The notes under the pieces are model-generated. The model was not told the origin of the DNA, did no database searches, and saw only the letters and a program-made list of their open reading frames with translations. The translations under genes were made by a program, and so were the position numbers. This document shows positions 1 through 5,818 of a stretch of DNA of 7,679 nt, piece by piece (positions within the stretch are counted from its first letter, which is position 1; each line of letters opens with the position of its first letter). Origin of the DNA: Kiloniellaceae bacterium (lineage in GTDB: Bacteria; Pseudomonadota; Alphaproteobacteria; Kiloniellales; Kiloniellaceae); the NCBI GenBank assembly GCA_028280915.1, contig JANQKX010000658.1:1-7679 (forward strand), given 5' to 3'.

Positions 1-2
1 TC

Positions 3-653
3 TTTGCCCTTGGCTGGTGGCTGCAGGTCATGCCGCCGCGCCAGGCCGTGGCGGTGGCGCTGATCATGTCCATCGCCAGCGGCATACAGGGCCTGATCAT
101 CGTGCGCCGGGCGATCCGCTGGCGGCGGTTGGCGGTGTTCCTGCTGCCGGCGCTGTTGGGGATCCCCATCGGCCTGCGCATTCTGGAGCACATCGAGGCG
201 GGACCCCTAAAGGTCCTGATCGCGGCTTTCCTCCTGCTTTATGGCGGGTTTTTCCTGCTGCGCCGGGACCTGCCCGCTCTCGCCCGGCCGACCCCTTGGA
301 TCGATGGGGGCATCGGGTTTCTGAGCGGCATCCTGGGCGCCTTGGCGGGGCTGTCCGGCGCCTTGCCCACCATGTGGCTGGCCCTGCGGGATTGGACCAA
401 GGAACAGAGCCGGGCCGTGCTGCAACCCTTCAACGTTACCGTTCTGGGGATCGCCGCGGGCCTCTTGGCCCTGGACGGGGGCTACAAAGGGGACACATTG
501 ATAAGCGTGGCCGTGGCCCTGCCCATCACGGTTTTATTCGCCCAGGTCGGGCTCTTGATCTTCAAGCGCCTGCCCGATGCCCTGTTTCGGCGCCTGCTGA
601 TTCTCCTCATGTTCCTGTCCGGCCTCATCCTCTTGGGCCGGATGCTGCTCTGA
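3..653 (+). CDS. TauE/SafE-family membrane permease (sulfite/organosulfur exporter-like), 5'-truncated
   Basis: This is the 3' part of a polytopic inner-membrane protein. The frame is open from position 3 (FALGWWLQVMPP) and stops at TGA 651-653, giving 216 visible residues; the start lies left of the window. The ATG at 30 sits inside the conserved core, so it is unlikely to be the true start. The sequence is almost entirely hydrophobic helices separated by short basic loops. The layout is typical of TauE/SafE (PF01925): an N-terminal half ending with a short arginine-rich loop (RRAIRWRR), then a second half opening with a glycine-rich helix (GGIGFLSGILGALAGLSGALP). Family members are usually about 240-270 residues, so perhaps 30-50 are missing. 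Characterised relatives export sulfite, sulfoacetate or related anions; the substrate here cannot be read from sequence. It converges on the YeiH-family gene with a 44-base gap. Confidence 0.82.
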   Translation, partial: FALGWWLQVMPPRQAVAVALIMSIASGIQGLIIVRRAIRWRRLAVFLLPALLGIPIGLRILEHIEAGPLKVLIAAFLLLYGGFFLLRRDLPALARPTPWIDGGIGFLSGILGALAGLSGALPTMWLALRDWTKEQSRAVLQPFNVTVLGIAAGLLALDGGYKGDTLISVAVALPITVLFAQVGLLIFKRLPDALFRRLLILLMFLSGLILLGRMLL

Positions 654-697
654 GGGCGCCGTTGGAGAGAGTGGGAGGCACCCCCGCCGTTTCGGTT

Positions 698-1711
698 TCA
701 GGCACTCGTGACGGCGATCAGGCTCAATGACAAGGCGGCCAGCAGCACCGTCAGAGCCACAAGAATGGCAATGGCCGAGCCACCCACATCGGCCAGTTTT
801 TTCAGCGACGTTTTCATGCCCAGGCCGGAAATGGCGATGATCAAGCACCACCGGGACGTCTCGAGCACCACGTCGGAGACCAGTTGGGGAACCAGCCCGT
901 AGGAACCCACACATACCAGAACAACAAAACCGATGATAAAAAAGGGAACGGGCAATCGTTTGCTGGACGCGGTCTCGCGGGTTGAAAAAAAGACCGAAAT
1001 CAAAATCACGATGGGGACCAGAAGGGCGACCCTCAACAGCTTGACAATGGTCGCCGTGTCGCCGGCTTCTTGCGACACGCTGTAGCCCGCGCCGACCACC
1101 TGGGCGACATCGTGGATCGTGGCCCCGAGGAAGACGCCCGTCTCCTGGTCCGAGAGCCCGAGAACGTCGGCGATGAGGGGATAGATCACCATCGCCAAGG
1201 TGCTCAGGGCGGTGACCGCAATGACCGTGAAAACCGTGTCCCGTTCCTTGTTTTCGTGATTGGGCAGGACCGAGGAAATGGCCAGGGCCGCCGAGGCGCC
1301 ACAGATGGCCACGGCCCCGCCGGTGAGCACGCCGAAGCGGGACCGCCGGCCGACCAGGCGGGACAACACCAGGGCGGCGAGAATCGTAACCACCACGCCG
1401 GCCAGCGCGATGGCGAAATTGACGCCTCCCAGGGCGATGACCTGTTGAATGGTAATGCCCAAGCCCAGCAAGGCCACGCCGAAACGCAACACGGACTTGG
1501 CGGCGAATTCGATGCCCGGTGAGCACCGCCCCGTCGGCTCCTCGCTCAAAAAGCTAAAGGCGATCCCCAGCAGCAGGGCCATCAGCATGACCGGCGCGCC
1601 GTAATGCTCCGATAGGAACTGAGCCGCCAAGGCGATGGTAACGGCCGTGAGCATGCCAGGAAAAAGGGACCGCGCCTTTTGGGCGACGGCCAGGTGGAAA
1701 GGTTGGGCCAT
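698..1711 (-). CDS. YeiH/UPF0324-family putative sulfate exporter (PSE family), last gene of the operon
   Basis: A 337-residue integral membrane protein of the YeiH family (PF03601, often annotated 'putative sulfate exporter'). Length and layout are normal for the family. The glycine-rich signature GGAVAICGASAALAI lies at residues 131-145, GATIHDVAQVVGAGY at 196-210 and AISGLGMKTSL at 293-303. About ten hydrophobic segments can be counted. The start ATG (1711-1709) shares its A with the TAA stop of fumarase beta (sequence TAATG), and no Shine-Dalgarno is visible before it, so translation is probably coupled to the upstream gene. This ties the transporter to the complex II/fumarase unit. No YeiH member has a firmly established substrate to my knowledge. 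A sulfur-oxyanion role would fit the convergent TauE gene, while operon membership raises an organic-anion role; both are inference. I see no clear terminator after its stop. Confidence 0.88.
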   Translation of the reverse strand: MAQPFHLAVAQKARSLFPGMLTAVTIALAAQFLSEHYGAPVMLMALLLGIAFSFLSEEPTGRCSPGIEFAAKSVLRFGVALLGLGITIQQVIALGGVNFAIALAGVVVTILAALVLSRLVGRRSRFGVLTGGAVAICGASAALAISSVLPNHENKERDTVFTVIAVTALSTLAMVIYPLIADVLGLSDQETGVFLGATIHDVAQVVGAGYSVSQEAGDTATIVKLLRVALLVPIVILISVFFSTRETASSKRLPVPFFIIGFVVLVCVGSYGLVPQLVSDVVLETSRWCLIIAISGLGMKTSLKKLADVGGSAIAILVALTVLLAALSLSLIAVTSA

Positions 1712-2388
1712 TAAATCAATTCGTCGGTGCGGTCATCGGTTTCGCCGAAGCGCTTGAGCACGGCCGGCTTGGTGCCCTTGTAAACCTCGGCAAGCCCGGC
1801 TGCAACCTTGGCGTTCTCCCGTTCGAAGAGGCAGTTGCCATACATATCAGAGGCTACAAGGAAGGGCCCCATGTTTTCCGCCTCGATCACCCACATGGCT
1901 TGGGCCAGCCCCAGCTCTTCACGCCAATAAAGGCCCTTGACCTGCTTGATGCCCCGGCCGAGCAGGGCACCCGTGCCGTAGCCCACCGTGGTGAGGTAAA
2001 TGGCGCCGTGGGGCACGAACTTGGTCTTGTAGTCCTCAGGGCTCATGCCGCCCTTGCCGATGATGATCCTGGCGCCGGAAATCTCGAACCAGTCGTTGAT
2101 CCACTTGGAAAATCGGAAAGAGGCGGTGGCCGTGACGGCCCCCATGTTGAAGCTGCCGTCGTCCCGCTGGGTGGCGGCCGGTGAGCAATGGAAGTTGGCG
2201 GCGCTCTCCCTGGGCAGATCCAAGGGCAGGGGCACGCGTTCTTCGATGGCGCGCATGTAAACCCCCTCGCGCCCCGTATAGAGCACCCCGTCCAGGTAGA
2301 CCACGTCGCCCAGCTTGAGGGCCGCCAAGGCCTCCGGCGTGGGGTTGGTGCTCAGGCGGATGCGGCTTGGTCCGTCGGTGCTTGCCAT
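1711..2388 (-). CDS. Class I fumarate hydratase, beta subunit (Fumerase_C domain)
   Basis: This is the C-terminal-type subunit of a two-subunit iron-sulfur hydro-lyase (PF05683), 225 residues. It should pair with the alpha subunit just upstream to interconvert fumarate and malate in the cytoplasm. Family landmarks are LKLGDVVYLDGVLYTGRE (residues 25-41), IIIGKGGM (108-115), the YLTTVGYGTGALL region (131-143) and the DMYGNCLFE end (181-189). The start ATG at 2388-2386 is preceded by a strong Shine-Dalgarno (AGAAGGGAG, plus-strand 2397-2405, 8-base spacer). Reading further upstream to 2535 only re-reads alpha coding sequence. The first 37 bases overlap the end of the alpha gene. It is unusual where class I enzymes have PTTSxRM: here the reading is TATASFRF (86-93), retaining Arg92. 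Where RDxAH is usual, it has REGVY (40-44). A tartrate-dehydratase-like role is possible, but the complex II context favours fumarase. Confidence 0.85.
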   Translation of the reverse strand: MASTDGPSRIRLSTNPTPEALAALKLGDVVYLDGVLYTGREGVYMRAIEERVPLPLDLPRESAANFHCSPAATQRDDGSFNMGAVTATASFRFSKWINDWFEISGARIIIGKGGMSPEDYKTKFVPHGAIYLTTVGYGTGALLGRGIKQVKGLYWREELGLAQAMWVIEAENMGPFLVASDMYGNCLFERENAKVAAGLAEVYKGTKPAVLKRFGETDDRTDELI

Positions 2389-3314
2389 GCCACGGTCTCC
2401 CTTCTCTGATAGGGGGTGAACCAATTGGGATCGGTGCGGAATACCACCCGGCCGTCGCCGTGGATCCGGGCACAGGCGCGGCGCGACGAGAGGCAAAAGG
2501 CGTGCACGCTCATTTGCATGCCGCCGGTGTGGCAATAGCCCACCTCGATGTGGCAGTCGATCACCATGGATTTGCCCACGAAACCCATGGCGCCCATGCC
2601 GATGGAATTCCCCAATTCCTTGAATTCCTCCTCCAGGGCGGCGATCTTGGGGTCCGGGTTGCGGTCCCCCACCACCCGCAAACAGGCGGCCCGCTTACCC
2701 AGCACCATACAGGTGTCCTTGGACCCGCCCAGGCCGATGCCGATGATCGCCGGCTGGCAGGCCAGGCCGCGCTTGCCGAAGGCCACCAGGCTGTCCAGAA
2801 AAAAGCGCTTGATGCCTTGAATGCCGTCGCTGGGGAACAGCATGCGGTAGTCGGTGCCGAAGAGGCCGCCCTTGTGCACCGTGGTCAAGTCGATCCAATC
2901 CCCCTCGGGCTCGAAGCCGAACTCGATCTCGGGCGCGTTGATGCCCACGTTGTTATCATGATCCGTGCGCCATAGGGGATGGACCCGATTGGGGCGCAGG
3001 GGAATGTTATGGGTTGCGTCGGCGGTGGCCCGGCGCAGCGCTTCCTCTAGCGCCACCGGGCCGCCCTCGATTTGCGCCTCGTTGGCCATTTTCACATACC
3101 AGCGGGGGCAGCCCGTGTCGCCGCACATGGCGCGGCGGTCCTGCTTAGCGGCCTCGTAGTTTTCCAGCATGGCATGCAGGACAAAAGACGAGAGATCGCC
3201 ATCCTCCACCTTGGCGGCGGCGCGCAGGCCGTCCAGGTAGTCCTGCGGGATGTCGATGGCCGCGTGATCCATCAAGGTTTCCGCGGTGCTTTGGATGGTG
3301 TCTATGGAAATCAT
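2352..3314 (-). CDS. Class I fumarate hydratase, alpha subunit ([4Fe-4S] hydro-lyase)
   Basis: This is the N-terminal-type subunit (PF05681) of the oxygen-sensitive [4Fe-4S] fumarase/tartrate dehydratase family, 320 residues, near the normal length for a separate alpha subunit. Three cysteines fit the cluster ligands: Cys64 in CGDTGCP, Cys186 in ACQPAIIGIGLGG, and Cys274 in HAFCLSSRRA. Asp66, in the position of the catalytic CxDTG aspartate, is kept. The usual CQDTG reads CGDTG here. The C-terminal FRTDPNWFTPYQRR stretch (292-305) is family-like. The ATG at 3314-3312 follows an AAAGG ribosome-binding site (plus-strand 3322-3326, 7-base spacer). The gene lies 60 bases after the FAD subunit, across a 16-base tandem repeat, and overlaps the beta gene by 37 bases, which favours equal production of the two subunits. 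L(+)-tartrate dehydratase alpha (TtdA type) is the main alternative. Confidence 0.88.
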   Translation of the reverse strand: MISIDTIQSTAETLMDHAAIDIPQDYLDGLRAAAKVEDGDLSSFVLHAMLENYEAAKQDRRAMCGDTGCPRWYVKMANEAQIEGGPVALEEALRRATADATHNIPLRPNRVHPLWRTDHDNNVGINAPEIEFGFEPEGDWIDLTTVHKGGLFGTDYRMLFPSDGIQGIKRFFLDSLVAFGKRGLACQPAIIGIGLGGSKDTCMVLGKRAACLRVVGDRNPDPKIAALEEEFKELGNSIGMGAMGFVGKSMVIDCHIEVGYCHTGGMQMSVHAFCLSSRRACARIHGDGRVVFRTDPNWFTPYQRRETVAWQAPTDQAASA

Positions 3315-3321
3315 GGCGCTG

Positions 3322-3326
3322 CCTTT
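3322..3326 (-). promoter_or_regulatory. Ribosome-binding site of fumarase alpha
   Basis: On the minus strand this reads AAAGG, seven bases before the ATG at 3314. It supports that start and gives the fumarase genes their own ribosome entry point after the repeat-filled gap. Confidence 0.6.
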
Positions 3327-3330
3327 TGTT

Positions 3331-3378
3331 TGATTGGCTTTGCTACTGATCGACTTTGTTGCTGATCGACTTTGCTAT
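3331..3378. repeat. Three tandem copies of a 16-base unit between the FAD-subunit and fumarase-alpha genes
   Basis: Plus-strand units start at 3331, 3347 and 3363: TGATTGGCTTTGCTAC, TGATCGACTTTGTTGC and TGATCGACTTTGCTAT. The period is exactly 16. Copies 2 and 3 share 13 consecutive identical bases counted from the preceding C (CTGATCGACTTTG, 3346-3358 and 3362-3374). The array overlaps the TAG stop of the FAD subunit (3375-3377) and fills most of the 60-base gap before fumarase alpha. Confidence 0.9.
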
Positions 3379-5141
3379 TGGGCGGCCTGAACCAGACTTT
3401 CCGGCTCGCCCTCCGGCAGGACGGTCTCCCCGGGGCGCACGATGGTGAACCGGACCGGCTCCCGCCCCACCTGGAGGTCCTCGCCGCTCTGCCGGGCGAC
3501 GGTAAAGTAGGAGGTCTCCAACTCGCCCTGTTCGGGGAAGTCTTCCCGATAGTGGGCGCCGCGGGAGTTCTCCCGGGCCTGGGCCGCCTGGGCGATCACC
3601 CGGGACACCGAGACCAGGCTGTGCAGGTTCAGCCAATCGTGCCAAGAAAGATTGAAGGCCAGGTTGTCCCCGGCCACGCCGACCGCCATTAGTTCAGCCT
3701 CGATTTCCCCGACCCGTTGGGCGCCCCGGGCCAGACCGGCGGTCGTACGGGTGACGCCCACATAATCCCACATGGCCGCCATGAGGTCACGGCGCAAAGG
3801 ATGGATCAATCCCGGCTTTTGGCCAAGGGGATGGCGCGCCCGGGCGATCTCCGCCTCCAGGACGGTTTCGTCCGGGTCTCGATGGGATCGGGTTTTCTGG
3901 ATATCCTGACCCATGACATCGCCCGCGACGCCGCCAAAGACGGTGGAATTGGCCACGCCGTTGCCGCCCAGGCGGTTGGAGCCGTGGGCGCCGCCCGCGT
4001 CCTCGCCGGCCACGTAGAGACCTTCCAGGGCGGTGCGCGTGTCCGGGTCCACCACCACGCCGCCCATGAAATAGTGGGCCGTGGGCACCACCTCCACCTT
4101 GCCGGCGGCCAGGTCGAAGCCGCAGTCGGCGCAGCGCTTGACCATGCCCTTGAATTTTTGCCGCACGCTGTCCGGTCCCAGATGGGCCATGGAAATGTAG
4201 ACCCCGCCGTTGGGCGAGGCGTTGTTCTTGCCCATCTCCGCATAGATGCCCCGGCTGACCACGTCTCGGGTGGCCCGCTCGCCCAGAGGGTCATAGTCGA
4301 ACATGAAGCGCTGCCCGGCGCCATTCAGCAGATGCCCGCCGGCGCCGCGCAGGCCCTCTTCCAGCACCGTGCCGTTCATCTTGGTATCCTCGCCGGCCAA
4401 CAGCCCGGTGGGATGAAACTGCACCATCTCCATGTCCCGCAGGGGTAGGCCGGCGCGCAGGGCCATGGCCAAGCCGTCCATGGTCTTGTCGCCGGAGGGG
4501 GTGTGGTACTTGTACATGCTGGGTCCGCCGCCGGAGGCCAGGAGGACCGCCCTGGCGCGCACAAAACGGAATTGGCCGCTGCGCATGTCGATGAACAACA
4601 CCCCGGCGAGGGCCGCGCCGTCCGCGGTGGGGATCAAGGCGATGGCCCGATGCTCCTGGAGTTTTTCCACCGGCCGGGCCAGCACCTGCTCCATGAGCCG
4701 GTTGATGATCTCGATGCCCGTCAGGTCACCCTTGTGGACTGTCCGGTCGGCGGTCTGGCCGGCAAAGGCCTTGTGGTGCAGGCTGCCGTCGGGCAGGCGG
4801 TCGAAAAAGCAGCCCACCTCGTTTTCCAGCTCTTGCACCCGCACCACCGCCTCCTCGCAGAGGCGCCAGGCCATGTCCTGATGGGGCAGCCATTTCCCGC
4901 CCTTGATGGTATCCATGAAATGGCGTTCCACCGTGTCGCCGGGCCCCAGGGCCACGTTGTAGCCACCCTGCACCATGCGGGTGCAGCCGCACTTGCCGAT
5001 CAGGCCCTTGACCGCGATGGTGATTTTGGTGCCCTGCGGCGCCGACTGCTGGGCATGCAGGGCGGCGAAGAGGCCGGCGCCGCCGCTGCCGATGATCAGG
5101 ATGTCCGTGTCGTGCCGGTCGATTTTGCTCATAACGGTCAT
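3375..5141 (-). CDS. sdhA: Succinate dehydrogenase/fumarate reductase flavoprotein subunit with Cys at the FAD-histidine position
   Basis: This is the catalytic FAD subunit of complex II (588 residues, normal length), which interconverts succinate and fumarate at the cytoplasmic membrane face. The dinucleotide-binding motif IIGSGGAG is at residues 16-23. Catalytic and substrate residues by family comparison are His243 (FHPTG), Arg292 (ERATRDVVS), His356 (TAHYFMGGV) and Arg390 (HGSNRLGGN). The C-terminal helical domain of the family follows. Two deviations stand out. The segment normally RSHTxxAxGG, whose His binds FAD covalently, reads CGCTRMVQGG, placing Cys53 at the His position. TEGxRGEGG reads EEGLRGAGG (261-269), so a substrate-site Thr is Glu261. 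FAD may therefore be bound non-covalently. The start at 5141 lies 3 bases after the preceding anchor gene; an in-frame ATG at 5132 is a possible alternative. No strong ribosome site is visible. L-aspartate oxidase is unlikely given the neighbours. Confidence 0.9.
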   Translation of the reverse strand: MTVMSKIDRHDTDILIIGSGGAGLFAALHAQQSAPQGTKITIAVKGLIGKCGCTRMVQGGYNVALGPGDTVERHFMDTIKGGKWLPHQDMAWRLCEEAVVRVQELENEVGCFFDRLPDGSLHHKAFAGQTADRTVHKGDLTGIEIINRLMEQVLARPVEKLQEHRAIALIPTADGAALAGVLFIDMRSGQFRFVRARAVLLASGGGPSMYKYHTPSGDKTMDGLAMALRAGLPLRDMEMVQFHPTGLLAGEDTKMNGTVLEEGLRGAGGHLLNGAGQRFMFDYDPLGERATRDVVSRGIYAEMGKNNASPNGGVYISMAHLGPDSVRQKFKGMVKRCADCGFDLAAGKVEVVPTAHYFMGGVVVDPDTRTALEGLYVAGEDAGGAHGSNRLGGNGVANSTVFGGVAGDVMGQDIQKTRSHRDPDETVLEAEIARARHPLGQKPGLIHPLRRDLMAAMWDYVGVTRTTAGLARGAQRVGEIEAELMAVGVAGDNLAFNLSWHDWLNLHSLVSVSRVIAQAAQARENSRGAHYREDFPEQGELETSYFTVARQSGEDLQVGREPVRFTIVRPGETVLPEGEPESLVQAAQ

Positions 5142-5144
5142 GGC

Positions 5145-5486
5145 CTAGATCGCTTGCAGAAAAAAGCCGCCGGAGACGAGCACGGAGACCCCCACCGCGC
5201 CGGCGGCCAGGGTCTTTTGTCGGCCCGTCCAGGGCAGCAGCTCCAGGGCCAGGAGGCGCAGGCCGCCGAACATATGAACGGCCAGCAGGAAGACCAGCCC
5301 GAACTCCGCCAGCTTGACGATCGTCAGGTCGCTCCAGGCCAAATAGCCGTCCAGCCGGGCCGGATCGGTGAGCGCCAGGGAGAGGACCCAGAAATGGACC
5401 GGCAGGAAGAGCGCCAGGATCAGCCCGGAGACGCGGTGCAGGATAAAGGCCAGCCACAGGGGATGGCTGCGGTGGGGCCGGATCAT
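5145..5486 (-). CDS. sdhC: Complex II membrane anchor, SdhC (cytochrome b) type
   Basis: A 113-residue membrane protein with three predicted helices (about 13-38, 55-80 and 92-112). The N-terminus RPHRSHPLWLAFILHRVSG matches the SdhC signature RPxSPH...HRxTG, whose Ser/Arg residues contribute to the quinone site. His17, His31 and His71 (in VHMFGGLRLL) are candidate haem b or quinone-site residues; which of them ligate haem cannot be settled from one sequence. The ATG overlaps the stop of the previous anchor gene by four bases (ATGA, 5486-5483), and the TAG stop lies three bases before the flavoprotein start, so the genes are translationally linked. It should pair with the other small anchor to hold the iron-sulfur and FAD subunits on the membrane and pass electrons to or from quinone. 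Confidence 0.8.
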   Translation of the reverse strand: MIRPHRSHPLWLAFILHRVSGLILALFLPVHFWVLSLALTDPARLDGYLAWSDLTIVKLAEFGLVFLLAVHMFGGLRLLALELLPWTGRQKTLAAGAVGVSVLVSGGFFLQAI

Positions 5487-5815
5487 GGCACCGTCACGGC
5501 CCAGACGGCCCGCGCCCCCAGGGACAAGAGAAAAAGAAACACCAGCCAGGTGGCGCCGCTCAAAACCCGGCCGCGCCAGCCAAGGGTTTCGTGGGCGATG
5601 ACCCGCAGGCCGATGGCCCCGTGCACCGAGACGGCGGCGACAAAAAGCCCGTAAAACAGGGCCCAGCCCAGGCTGCCCTGGGTGCGGCCCAGGATCTCGG
5701 CGGCGCTCAAACCGCCCTGGGCCGCATAGATCATCACCGCGATATGCCCCAGCACCAGGGGCGCCATGACCAGTGCCGAAATCCGTTGCAGCAAATAGAG
5801 CCTGAGGTCGAGCAT
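5483..5815 (-). CDS. Complex II membrane anchor, SdhC/SdhD-like second subunit
   Basis: A 110-residue membrane protein with three predicted helices (about 10-31, 50-72 and 86-108), the size and layout of a complex II anchor. LQRISALVMAPLVLGHIAVM (residues 9-28) and SVHGAIGLRVIAHE (63-76) resemble the helix 1 and helix 2 histidine motifs of SdhC/SdhD proteins. His24 and His65 are the best haem b ligand candidates, with His75 a further option. The start ATG is three bases after the iron-sulfur subunit stop. A GGAAGG-like ribosome site lies inside the end of that gene, about eight bases before the ATG. The gene ends in a four-base overlap with the next anchor gene. Whether it is strictly SdhC or SdhD is unclear, because both small subunits carry similar His and GLR motifs, so I give no symbol. 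Confidence 0.78.
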   Translation of the reverse strand: MLDLRLYLLQRISALVMAPLVLGHIAVMIYAAQGGLSAAEILGRTQGSLGWALFYGLFVAAVSVHGAIGLRVIAHETLGWRGRVLSGATWLVFLFLLSLGARAVWAVTVP

Positions 5816-5818
5816 GGC

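Noticed and set aside
17..730. 237-residue plus-strand frame over the TauE gene
   Set aside because: Proline/alanine/arginine-rich shadow; the TauE frame shows the expected membrane helices.
534..1526. 330-residue minus-strand open frame overlapping the YeiH gene in another frame
   Set aside because: Arginine/glycine/histidine-rich shadow; the real YeiH frame carries the conserved family motifs.
2389..2535. N-terminal extension of fumarase beta to an upstream start
   Set aside because: The extra 49 residues are an alternate-frame reading of the alpha gene, while a strong ribosome site sits exactly before the ATG at 2388.
4503..5654. 383-residue plus-strand open frame opposite the FAD subunit and anchor genes
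   Set aside because: Low-complexity, histidine/glycine/glutamine-rich translation with no domain; it mirrors the GC-rich codons of clearly recognised minus-strand genes.
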